DNA from: Proteobacteria bacterium UBA6492
GTDB lineage: Bacteria; Pseudomonadota; Gammaproteobacteria; UBA6429; Thiohalophilaceae
NCBI GenBank assembly: GCA_002436485.1
Contig: DJMK01000034.1
Location: 662-9,677 of the forward strand
Length of the DNA stretch: 9,016 bases
Reading direction: 5' to 3'
The translations under genes were made by a program, and so were the position numbers. Positions within the stretch are counted from its first letter, which is position 1. Each line of letters starts with the position of its first letter. Under the pieces are notes generated by a model. That model had not been told where the DNA came from. It ran no database searches and was given only the letters and a program-made list of their open reading frames with translations. This document shows, one piece after another, positions 1 through 6,488 of the stretch.

Positions 1-215
1 TAACCGCATATATAGGAAGGCGCAGGTAACTTTTCGTAATCATCCTCTTCCAGCGCAGCAATCAACCTGACATCAAGGTGTAAATGATTCGCCACCTCAT
101 CGCGCGTCATGCGTTTATCTTCGCGTTGCGCCTGCAAGCGTTTGCCCGGCAGCTCTACATTTGCTGCTACAGATTCTTCTTCGGGTTGATCTGTTGAGAC
201 ATTCTCATCAGACAT
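1..215 (-). CDS. rodZ: RodZ-like cytoskeletal HTH protein, N-terminal part
   Basis: Only the first 71 codons are present; the gene runs off the window at base 1 with no stop. The peptide begins MSDENVSTDQPEEE, an acidic low-complexity lead, and continues with a helix-turn-helix fold at about residues 24-71. Recognisable pieces are LPGKRLQAQREDKRMTRDEVA, HLDVRLIAALEEDDYEKLPA and the ending SYICG. This matches the cytoplasmic HTH_25 domain of RodZ, which in E. coli binds MreB and links it to the wall elongation machinery at the inner membrane. The transmembrane helix and periplasmic domain that would confirm it lie outside. The ATG at 215 comes 1 nt after the pilW stop (TAA-A-ATG), with a GAGGG about 12 nt upstream, so it is probably co-transcribed and coupled. 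rodZ after pilW is the usual neighbour in this gene cluster. A generic Xre-type HTH protein is the alternative. Confidence 0.82.
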   Translation of the reverse strand, partial: MSDENVSTDQPEEESVAANVELPGKRLQAQREDKRMTRDEVANHLHLDVRLIAALEEDDYEKLPAPSYICG

Positions 216-216
216 T

Positions 217-975
217 TTATATTTTTCCCTCTGCTTCCAGCTTCTTTAACAACTTGGCTTCCTTTGAAGCCGGGAATTTTCCTTTTAAAAGCACCTTGTA
301 ACTGGCTACAGAATTTTTGTTGCCGCGGTCTGTCTCAATTAATATACCCAGCCACAGGCTCTCGGGAGTGTGCGCTGCCAGTGAGATATAGCGTTTGTAA
401 AAACTGTAGGCTTCGGCCTTTTCGCGACGATCATAGGTTATCTGCGCCATTTTCAGAATGCTTTTTGCCATTTTGTTATTGATAGCAAGTGCACTTTGAA
501 ACGCATCTTCCGCCTGTCGCAATTTGCCCTGTCGATAAGAACACAAGCCCAGATTTTCATGCGCATCTGCCTTGTAACGATACAGCGGGTCATCAATAAT
601 CTTTTGAAAGTTGCTGATAGCCTGTGCGTAACGGCCCTGATCACACAGGAATATTCCGTAGTTATTCAGTGTATTGGCGTTGCTCGGCTCGATATCGAGT
701 GATTTTACAAAGTTGTCCTCGGCCTTATCATATTCTCGCAAACGTCGATGTAATTCTGCTTTGTAATGATATGCGTTTGCATTGTCAGGATTATAATCAA
801 TTGCCTTCTCAAGCTTGCCTAGCGCACGTTTGTATTGCCCTCGTTGCATATAACCAAGGCCGAGTTGGGCATTAATCTCAGAAGCACGCTCCTTGTCCTC
901 TGGCTCCATTACTACTTCAGTAGTACAAGCACCAAGCATGGAAATAATCAATCCGCCTAGCAGCAGTTTTTGCAT
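217..975 (-). CDS. pilW: Type IV pilus biogenesis lipoprotein PilW/PilF (TPR pilotin)
   Basis: Encodes 252 residues, the same length as Pseudomonas PilF as I recall it. The N-terminus MQKLLLGGLIISMLGAC is a lipoprotein signal with lipobox LGAC and lipidated Cys17, so the protein should sit in the outer membrane facing the periplasm. The rest is a TPR superhelix with about six repeats (roughly residues 33-66, 67-100, 101-134, 137-170, 171-204 and 205-238). Typical signatures are GYMQRGQYKRALGKLEKAI and NYGIFLCDQGRYAQAI. In the family, this pilotin is needed to localise and assemble the PilQ secretin. The start codon overlaps the rlmN stop by one base (TAATG), which indicates translational coupling. 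The implication is that the organism makes type IV pili, although no other pil gene is in view. The family is called pilW in Neisseria and pilF in Pseudomonas. Confidence 0.93.
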   Translation of the reverse strand: MQKLLLGGLIISMLGACTTEVVMEPEDKERASEINAQLGLGYMQRGQYKRALGKLEKAIDYNPDNANAYHYKAELHRRLREYDKAEDNFVKSLDIEPSNANTLNNYGIFLCDQGRYAQAISNFQKIIDDPLYRYKADAHENLGLCSYRQGKLRQAEDAFQSALAINNKMAKSILKMAQITYDRREKAEAYSFYKRYISLAAHTPESLWLGILIETDRGNKNSVASYKVLLKGKFPASKEAKLLKKLEAEGKI

Positions 976-2081
976 TATATTGCTCCCACCTGGTTTTGTT
1001 TACGTTGTTGACGCTTGGTCCGATCCATTACCTGGCCCGCGAGCTGGCCACATGCTGCGTCTATATCATCACCGCGTGTCTTGCGCGTAATCGCTGTTAT
1101 GTTATTTTTCAGCAGGATTTCACGAAATGCGTCAATCCGCTCCTGGCTGGAACTTTTATATACAGTGCGCGGAAACGGGTTAAACGGAATCAGGTTCACC
1201 TTTGATGGCAAGCTACGCAGTAGCCTGGCAAGTTTTTTTGCATGCTCATCCGAATCATTAACACCAGCTAGCATGACATATTCTACCGTGACTTTACGGC
1301 GAGATGCGCCATTATCAATATAACGTTTACATGCAGCGATCACTTCTGCTATTGGGTATTTCTTGTTTAGCGGTACCAATATGTCTCGTAATGCATCATC
1401 CGGCGCATGTAATGATAATGCCAGGCTAACATCACAAATTTCCTTCAATCGATCCAGGGCAGGTACGACGCCTGATGTACTGAGTGTGACACGCCGTTTT
1501 GACAAACCATAGGCATCATCATCCAGCATCAGTGAAATCGCGCTTACGACATTGTCAAAATTTAACAGCGGCTCGCCCATACCCATCAGGACGACATTGG
1601 ATATATGACGCTGATCACGTGGGGTTGCACCCATTGCATGATTGGCAATCCACAGCTGACCAATGATTTCACCGGTGCTCAGGTTACGATTAAAACCCTG
1701 CTGCGCCGTCGAACAAAAATCGCAATCCAGCGCACATCCAACCTGCGAGGAAATACACAATGTGCCACGTTCTGCTTCAGGTATGAATACCGTCTCGATG
1801 CAGTTGAGGTTATCGATACGCAATACCCACTTAATCGTACCGTCATGTGAACGATGCTCGCTGACAATTTCAGGCAGGCGAATCTCGGCAATGTCCTTTA
1901 ACTTTTCACGCAAAGCCTTGCTGAGATTGGTCATAGCATCAAAATCACAAACACCAAACTGGTAAACCCATTTGAGTATTTGCGAAGTACGAAAAGACTT
2001 CTCGCCAATTTCGGCGAAAAACATCTCCAGACCATGGCGGTCCAGATCAAGCAGATTTGTCTTTTCCGATGTTTTCACCAT
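975..2081 (-). CDS. rlmN: Dual-specificity 23S rRNA/tRNA adenine-C2 methyltransferase RlmN
   Basis: Radical-SAM enzyme that methylates C2 of A2503 in 23S rRNA and A37 in some tRNAs. From the ATG at 2081 it has 368 residues. The [4Fe-4S]-binding motif CALDCDFC supplies Cys116, Cys120 and Cys123. The two mechanistic cysteines are Cys109 (in TLCIS) and Cys344 (in DAACGQLAG); the latter is the methyl carrier. The GMGEPLLN motif (168-175) and the KRRVTLSTSGVVP stretch are typical of the family. The open frame extends to a TTG at 2108, giving 377 residues and overlapping the ndk stop by 19 nt. In that numbering the catalytic Cys falls at 118, as in E. coli. The ATG at 2081 starts 8 nt after the ndk stop, with a GGAG only 2 nt upstream; a GTG at 2078 would have better spacing (5 nt). 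The exact start is therefore uncertain, but family identity is not. Its need for a [4Fe-4S] cluster fits its position behind the isc genes. Confidence 0.95.
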   Translation of the reverse strand: MVKTSEKTNLLDLDRHGLEMFFAEIGEKSFRTSQILKWVYQFGVCDFDAMTNLSKALREKLKDIAEIRLPEIVSEHRSHDGTIKWVLRIDNLNCIETVFIPEAERGTLCISSQVGCALDCDFCSTAQQGFNRNLSTGEIIGQLWIANHAMGATPRDQRHISNVVLMGMGEPLLNFDNVVSAISLMLDDDAYGLSKRRVTLSTSGVVPALDRLKEICDVSLALSLHAPDDALRDILVPLNKKYPIAEVIAACKRYIDNGASRRKVTVEYVMLAGVNDSDEHAKKLARLLRSLPSKVNLIPFNPFPRTVYKSSSQERIDAFREILLKNNITAITRKTRGDDIDAACGQLAGQVMDRTKRQQRKQNQVGAI

Positions 2082-2089
2082 CACTCCGC

Positions 2090-2521
2090 TTAGCGCGTAC
2101 GTGGACAAATGCCATCTTCGCCAAAGAAAAAAGCGATCTCGGTCGCGGCAGTTTCCGGCGCGTCGGAACCATGCACGGCATTTTCGGTAATATCCGTAGC
2201 AAAATCCGCGCGAATCGTGCCGGGTGCCGCGTCTTTCGGGTTGGTCGCACCCATCACTTCCCGGTTTTTAGCGATGGCATTTTCACCCTCCAGTACCTGC
2301 ACCATGATTGGGCCGGAGGTCATGTAGTCAATCAATTCGCCGTAGAATGGCCGTTCCTTGTGAACAGCATAAAACTCACCCGCCTGTTCCTTGGACAAAT
2401 GCATCATCCTGGCGGCAATAATCTGCAGACCAGCCTTTTCAAAACGGCTGTATATCTCGCCAATTACGTTCTTGGCTACCGCATCCGGCTTGATAATGGA
2501 AATTGTACGCTCAGTTGCCAT
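2090..2521 (-). CDS. ndk: Nucleoside diphosphate kinase
   Basis: Transfers the gamma-phosphate of ATP to NDPs and dNDPs through a phosphohistidine, balancing cytosolic nucleotide pools. The protein has 143 residues, exactly the E. coli length. It starts MATERTISIIKPDAV and carries the active-site motif NAVHGSDA with His117 as the phosphorylated residue. It also shows Lys11, the RPFY segment (57-60) and GATNPKDAAPGTIR (91-104) of the nucleotide site. I chose the ATG at 2521 because it gives the conserved family N-terminus and has TTGGAG about 8 nt upstream. An in-frame ATG at 2557 would add a hydrophobic 12-residue lead not seen in the family. The gene is separated from iscX by 165 nt and followed closely by rlmN, so it probably heads an ndk-rlmN-pilW-rodZ transcript, perhaps with read-through from isc. 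Confidence 0.97.
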   Translation of the reverse strand: MATERTISIIKPDAVAKNVIGEIYSRFEKAGLQIIAARMMHLSKEQAGEFYAVHKERPFYGELIDYMTSGPIMVQVLEGENAIAKNREVMGATNPKDAAPGTIRADFATDITENAVHGSDAPETAATEIAFFFGEDGICPRTR

Positions 2522-2558
2522 GCAACACTCCAAATTTTTCAATAGAAACAATAACATA

Positions 2559-2580
2559 AACCCGCGGGAATACGCGGGCC
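2559..2580 (-). terminator. Hairpin between iscX and ndk, possible weak intrinsic terminator
   Basis: On the minus strand a perfect CCCGCG / CGCGGG stem encloses a 6-nt loop (TATTCC). Two G-U pairs can extend the base to 8 bp. It is followed by the T-rich but interrupted run TTTATGTTATTGTTT. It ends about 37 nt before the ndk start codon, so it could stop or attenuate isc transcription before ndk. The broken T-tract suggests partial termination at best. A weak promoter reading overlaps the same bases: TTGGCC at 2577-2582, an 18-nt spacer, then TATGTT at 2553-2558. The rest of the 2522-2686 gap holds only weaker self-complementary segments (near 2618-2637 and 2651-2665). Confidence 0.4.
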
Positions 2581-2686
2581 AACATCACAGATCAATAGCT
2601 ATATATGGGATGAATTGTAGCCGCTCAACGGCTGCTACGGCAATGTTCCGGGCCCTGTTCAGGCCACTATTTCGCCAGTAATCGAG

Positions 2687-2887
2687 CTATTCCCGCTCTT
2701 CAAGCCAGGCCATCTGAATCGCTTCCAGGATTCGCTCACCGCAATGTGCTGGATCGTCATCAAATTCATCGAGCGCCATGACCCAGTTAAGTAAATCAAC
2801 AAAATTAATCGTTTTTGGATCCGTTTCCGGATGCGCTTCATCGAGCTGAATCGCGATTTCCAGTGTATCTGTCCACTTCAACCCCAT
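2687..2887 (-). CDS. iscX: IscX (YfhJ), small acidic IscS-binding protein
   Basis: Encodes 66 residues, the normal IscX length, beginning MGLKWTDTLEIAIQLDEAHP and ending AIQMAWLEERE. The family signatures are the N-terminal GLKWTD, the DPKTINF segment (24-30) and the acidic EFDDDP patch (41-46), which resembles E. coli IscX. The protein is a small winged-helix fold that binds iron weakly and docks on IscS at the site also used by frataxin (CyaY) and ferredoxin. In vitro it modulates the rate of cluster synthesis. The start at 2887 has a strong GAGGAG 9 nt upstream. A longer frame opening with GTG at 2935 would add 16 unconserved residues and was discarded. It follows fdx by 52 nt as the last gene of the isc operon and ends in TAG. 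Confidence 0.95.
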   Translation of the reverse strand: MGLKWTDTLEIAIQLDEAHPETDPKTINFVDLLNWVMALDEFDDDPAHCGERILEAIQMAWLEERE

Positions 2888-2939
2888 GGCTATCTTCTCC
2901 TCGGTGGTAATAGTATGCCCTGTTAAGCAAGTCACATGC

Positions 2940-3278
2940 TCAATGGTTTTCGGAAACCATATTGATAGTGTATTTCGGAATCTCGATCACCAGGTCCTCA
3001 TCGCCGACAATTGCCTGGCAGGATAAACGTGAGTCTGGATCCAGGCCCCATGCCTTATCCAGCAGGTCATCCTCTTCTTCAGTTGATTCGTGCAGTGAAT
3101 CGAAACCTTCACGCACGTATACATGGCATGTTGTGCAGGCGCATGATTTTTCGCAGGCATGTTCGATCTCAATACCATGCTGTTGCGCTGCATCACAGAT
3201 ACTAATGCCGGGGTCTACTTCAAACATCGCACCCTCGGGGCAAATTTCTTCATGTGGCAAAAATATTATCTTCGTCAT
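2940..3278 (-). CDS. fdx: [2Fe-2S] ferredoxin of the ISC system
   Basis: Encodes 112 residues, close to the 111 of E. coli Fdx, starting MTKIIFLPHEE. It is an adrenodoxin-type ferredoxin. The cluster ligands are Cys42, Cys48 and Cys51 in HACEKSCACTTCH, plus Cys87 in RLSCQ. Cys46 is the extra non-ligand cysteine also present in E. coli Fdx. The C-terminal EIPKYTIN resembles the E. coli tail. It supplies electrons for cluster assembly on IscS-IscU, for persulfide reduction and reductive coupling of [2Fe-2S] units. The ATG at 3278 lies 2 nt past the hscA stop (TGA-TT-ATG), so it is probably translationally coupled. A TTG two codons earlier is open but would overlap the hscA stop and lacks support. 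Confidence 0.97.
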   Translation of the reverse strand: MTKIIFLPHEEICPEGAMFEVDPGISICDAAQQHGIEIEHACEKSCACTTCHVYVREGFDSLHESTEEEDDLLDKAWGLDPDSRLSCQAIVGDEDLVIEIPKYTINMVSENH

Positions 3279-3280
3279 AA

Positions 3281-5149
3281 TCAAATCTCGTTTACATTTT
3301 GTCCTGACAAGGCTTTTTTGATTGACTGGTCCATACGACGCGCCGCGAATTCCGTTGTCAGGTTATTTACTTCATCTATTGTTTGCTTGATAAGATTGTG
3401 ATCGTTGCCATTACGGACGTTTGCCAGTCTTTCGACCGCTGAGTCTATCCCGGTGCGTTCCTGCTCGCTGAGCAATTGTCCATCCTGTTGCATTGCCACC
3501 TGGATTGCCTCGATAACACGGTCCGCTTCAACCTGCTGCTCACGCAAATTGCGTGCAGCGACATCTTCCTCCGCATAAGTAATGGAATCACGCAACATGT
3601 TTTCGATTTCGCTATCAGTCAGGCCATACGAAGGTTTGATCTGGATACCACTTTCAACTCCAGTCGTCTCTTCGCGAGCCATTACCGATAATAAACCATC
3701 GGCATCAACCTGAAAGGTCACCCGAATTCGTGCTGCACCCGCTACCATCGGTGGTATTTCATGTAAGGTAAACTTGCCAAGTGAACGACAATCACTGACT
3801 AGCTCACGTTCACCTTGCACTACGTGTATCGTCATGGCGGTCTGGCCATCCTTGAAGGTAGTAAAATCCTGTGCCCGCGCGACAGGAATGGTCGTATTGC
3901 GTGGAATGATCTTCTCTACCAGGTTACCCATGGTTTCAAGACCAAGCGATAACGGAATCACATCCAGCAACAACAACTCATCATCCGGTTTGTTGCCTAC
4001 CAGAACATCTGCCTGTATGGCTGCGCCAATGGCCACGACTTTGTCAGGATCAATATTGACCAGCGGTTGCTTGCCGAAAAACTCCCCGATTTTTTCGCGT
4101 ACTCGTGGCACCCTGGTCGAGCCGCCAACCATGACAACCGCCTCAACCTCGTCAGCTGTGACTTTTGCGTCACGCAAAGCTCGACGTGAGGTAATAATGG
4201 TTTTTTGTATCAGCGGATCAACCAGCTGATTAAAGATTTCTTTAGACAGAACTCCTTCCCAGTACTCTCCATTTTCAAGTTCAATTTTTAGCTCAGCGGT
4301 ATCAGCGCTGGTCAATGCCTCTTTTGCGGCACAGGCATCGCGCAACAGGCGTCGTAGCTGATGGTGACCAGCATCATCTGAAATCTTTGCCTGCTGCATG
4401 ATCCACTTAGCAATGGCATGATCAAAATCATCTCCACCAAGTGCAGTATCGCCTGCCGTGGACATCACCTCGAAAACGCCCCTGTTTAAACGCAGAATAG
4501 AGATATCAAATGTACCGCCGCCTAAATCATAAACGGCAATGACTCCTTCACCACCCTGGTCCAGGCCATACGCCACAGCAGCGGCCGTGGGTTCATTTAA
4601 CAGGCGCATCACATGCATTCCGGCAAGCTTGGCAGCATCCTTGGTTGCCTGTCGCTGTGCGTCATCAAAATAGGCTGGCACGGTGATAACAGCGCCATTT
4701 AACTCGTCACCTAACGTGCGTTCTGCACGATCTTTTAGTACACGTAGAATATCGGCCGAAACTTCGACAGGACTTTTCTCGCCTGCTGCTGTCTTGATGC
4801 GTGGCACAGACGAATCAGATTCAGCAAATTCATAGGGTAGCCGTGTGCCAATATGTTTCAAATCCAGCACACCACGCCCCATCAATCGCTTGATGGAAGA
4901 AATCGTGTTTAGCGGATCAGTGGTGGCGTGTTTCTTTGCCTCACTTCCGACAAGCGGTTCGCCATCAGCCAGGTAATGCACCACCGAAGGTAAGATGTGA
5001 TCGTCTTTATCATCAGGCAACGTGTCCGCCACACCACTGCGCACGGTTGCAACGAGTGAATTAGTGGTGCCAAGATCGATACCTACTGCGAGTCGATGTT
5101 CATGCGGCTTGGTAGACTGGCCAGGTTCACTGATCTGTAATAACGCCAT
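3281..5149 (-). CDS. hscA: Fe-S assembly Hsp70-type chaperone HscA
   Basis: Specialised Hsp70 that, with HscB, releases the cluster from IscU. It has 622 residues against 616 in E. coli. The nucleotide-binding domain spans about residues 19-385, with the phosphate-1 motif GIDLGTTNS (23-31), phosphate-2 YDLGGGTFDIS (207-217) and the adenosine motif VMVGGSTRVPR (339-349). The interdomain linker is the leucine-rich DELLLLDVIPLSLGLETMG (390-408). The substrate domain and helical lid follow to the C-terminus, without the EEVD-like tail of DnaK. Its known ligand, the LPPVK motif, is present in IscU of this same operon. hscB ends 26 nt upstream. I see no good Shine-Dalgarno before the ATG at 5149, only an A-rich run (AGTAAAAAATA). 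Its low-SD start may keep it coupled to hscB translation; that is inference. Confidence 0.97.
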   Translation of the reverse strand: MALLQISEPGQSTKPHEHRLAVGIDLGTTNSLVATVRSGVADTLPDDKDDHILPSVVHYLADGEPLVGSEAKKHATTDPLNTISSIKRLMGRGVLDLKHIGTRLPYEFAESDSSVPRIKTAAGEKSPVEVSADILRVLKDRAERTLGDELNGAVITVPAYFDDAQRQATKDAAKLAGMHVMRLLNEPTAAAVAYGLDQGGEGVIAVYDLGGGTFDISILRLNRGVFEVMSTAGDTALGGDDFDHAIAKWIMQQAKISDDAGHHQLRRLLRDACAAKEALTSADTAELKIELENGEYWEGVLSKEIFNQLVDPLIQKTIITSRRALRDAKVTADEVEAVVMVGGSTRVPRVREKIGEFFGKQPLVNIDPDKVVAIGAAIQADVLVGNKPDDELLLLDVIPLSLGLETMGNLVEKIIPRNTTIPVARAQDFTTFKDGQTAMTIHVVQGERELVSDCRSLGKFTLHEIPPMVAGAARIRVTFQVDADGLLSVMAREETTGVESGIQIKPSYGLTDSEIENMLRDSITYAEEDVAARNLREQQVEADRVIEAIQVAMQQDGQLLSEQERTGIDSAVERLANVRNGNDHNLIKQTIDEVNNLTTEFAARRMDQSIKKALSGQNVNEI

Positions 5150-5175
5150 TATTTTTTACTGTCGGTATTTTCTCG

Positions 5176-5715
5176 CTAAACGAGATCGACCAGCTCCTCT
5201 TCCATTGCTTCACACTCATTGAGTAACTTTTCCATAAACTGTAACTTATGGATTTGTGACATGGCTTGATCCAGATCATCCTGCGCAATCAAACTGCCCA
5301 GTGTCCCGATCATGTCGCTGATTTTCGATTCAACTTCCTGCATCAGTACGCCGAGGCTGGACATTGCATCAGGTTGTTGCCTGATTCCGCCAAGAGTCTC
5401 GCGTAACTCCATCTGCTCCATCAGAAAGTCTGGCTCGAAGGATGTGGCATGTTGATCATCAAACACAATACCCCTGAGTTCCAGTATGTAGCGGGCTCTT
5501 TTCAGGGGGGACTTGAGGGTATGAAACGCTTCGTTAATGCGTGCTGCCTGTTGTACAGCGAGCCGTCTATCACGATCGCTTGCATTGGCAAACTTGTCCG
5601 GATGGACGGTCTTTTGTAACTCGCGGTACTTCTCCGACAGGGCAGCGCCATCCAGCTCAAAACTGACAGGCAACCCGAACAATTCAAAATAATTTTTTGA
5701 CAGATCCGTGCTCAT
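5176..5715 (-). CDS. hscB: Fe-S assembly J-domain co-chaperone HscB
   Basis: Encodes 179 residues, slightly longer than the 171 of E. coli. The J domain covers about residues 8-80, starting NYFELFGLP. The invariant HPD tripeptide is at 38-40 in TVHPDKF, and helix III carries AARINEAFHTLKSP. The C-terminal three-helix domain (about 95-175) includes FLMEQMELRETL and LQFMEKLLNECEAMEEEL, the surface that binds IscU. HscB delivers IscU to HscA and stimulates its ATPase. The extra length comes mainly from six N-terminal residues (STDLSK) before the conserved core. The start at 5715 is 9 nt after the iscA stop and has only a weak ACAG-like ribosome site, so coupling to iscA translation is plausible. 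It is the least conserved isc protein here but is unambiguous by motif and position. Confidence 0.96.
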   Translation of the reverse strand: MSTDLSKNYFELFGLPVSFELDGAALSEKYRELQKTVHPDKFANASDRDRRLAVQQAARINEAFHTLKSPLKRARYILELRGIVFDDQHATSFEPDFLMEQMELRETLGGIRQQPDAMSSLGVLMQEVESKISDMIGTLGSLIAQDDLDQAMSQIHKLQFMEKLLNECEAMEEELVDLV

Positions 5716-5724
5716 GATCTGTCG

Positions 5725-6048
5725 TTAAACAGTAAAACTCTCGCCGCAACCGCAGGTATCTTTTTCGTTCGGGTTATTGAACTTGAAACCCTCGTTTAAA
5801 CCTTCCTTTGTGTAGTCAAGTTCAGTGCCGTCGATATAAACAAGGCTTTTAGCATCGATATAGATCTTCACACCCTGGGATTCAAAAACTTCGTCACCCT
5901 CATCTGCGCCATCAGAAAATTCCAGCACGTAAGCCATACCAGAACACCCGGTGGTTTTGACCCCAAGACGCAAACCTTCCCCTTTGCCACGATTGGCGAG
6001 GAAATCCTTGACGCGCTTCGCCGCTGTTTCTGTCAGGGTAACAGCCAT
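5725..6048 (-). CDS. iscA: A-type Fe-S carrier IscA
   Basis: Encodes 107 residues, the same length as E. coli IscA. The three metal- or cluster-binding cysteines are Cys35 in TTGCSGMAY and Cys99 and Cys101 in the C-terminal CGCGESF. Strongly conserved stretches include FLANRGKGEGLRLGVKT and KEGLNEGFKFNNPN. A-type carriers take clusters or iron from the IscU scaffold and help mature [4Fe-4S] enzymes under aerobic conditions. IscA rather than ErpA or SufA is favoured by the operon position and close E. coli IscA likeness. The ATG at 6048 comes 6 nt after the iscU stop, with AAGG just upstream. Confidence 0.97.
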   Translation of the reverse strand: MAVTLTETAAKRVKDFLANRGKGEGLRLGVKTTGCSGMAYVLEFSDGADEGDEVFESQGVKIYIDAKSLVYIDGTELDYTKEGLNEGFKFNNPNEKDTCGCGESFTV

Positions 6049-6054
6049 GGAACC

Positions 6055-6459
6055 TTACGCGCTTTTAGCTTCCTTGGTGGAGCCTTGCTTTGACTTGTAA
6101 TCATTGATCGCAGCCTTGATAGCATCCTCGGCCAACACGGAACAATGCACTTTCACTGGCGGAAGTTCCAGCTCCTCTGCGATCTGGGAGTTTTTAATTT
6201 GAGATGCTTCTTCCAAGGTTTTACCCTTGACCCATTCGGTCAACAAAGAACTGGATGCAATCGCTGAACCACAGCCATATGTCTTGAACTTGGCGTCCTC
6301 AATAACGCCAGCATCGCTAACCTTGATTTGCAGTCGCATAACATCACCGCAGGCAGGCGCACCAACCATACCGGTACCAACATCGACGTCTTCCTTGTCC
6401 ATTGCACCAACGTTGCGAGGATTCTCGTAGTGGTCAATTACCTTATTACTGTATGCCAT
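6055..6459 (-). CDS. iscU: Fe-S cluster scaffold protein IscU
   Basis: Encodes 134 residues against 128 in E. coli. The three cluster-ligand cysteines are Cys37 (APACGDV), Cys63 (TYGCGSA) and Cys106 (VHCSV). Asp39, whose substitution stabilises the cluster in homologues, is also there. The HscA recognition motif LPPVK is intact at 99-103, directly before His105-Cys106. The N-terminus MAYSNKVIDHYENPRNVG is nearly the E. coli sequence. The extra residues are a short polar C-terminal tail ending STKEAKSA. It receives persulfide sulfur from IscS and builds [2Fe-2S] clusters that HscA/HscB then release. The start at 6459 lies 29 nt after the iscS stop and has AGAGG about 9 nt upstream. Confidence 0.98.
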   Translation of the reverse strand: MAYSNKVIDHYENPRNVGAMDKEDVDVGTGMVGAPACGDVMRLQIKVSDAGVIEDAKFKTYGCGSAIASSSLLTEWVKGKTLEEASQIKNSQIAEELELPPVKVHCSVLAEDAIKAAINDYKSKQGSTKEAKSA

Positions 6460-6488
6460 GGTTTATACCTCTTACAAAAGTTAACGAG

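Noticed and set aside
2057..2545. 162-residue plus-strand open frame opposite ndk and the start of rlmN
   Set aside because: It is an antisense shadow of two well-supported genes and has no recognisable protein features.
2522..2557. N-terminal extension of Ndk from the ATG at 2557
   Set aside because: It adds MLLFLLKNLECC, absent from the family. The ATG at 2521 gives the standard 143 residues and has a good ribosome site.
2888..2935. Longer IscX starting from GTG at 2935
   Set aside because: The added 16 residues are not part of the family and the extension runs through the GAGGAG ribosome site used by the ATG at 2887.
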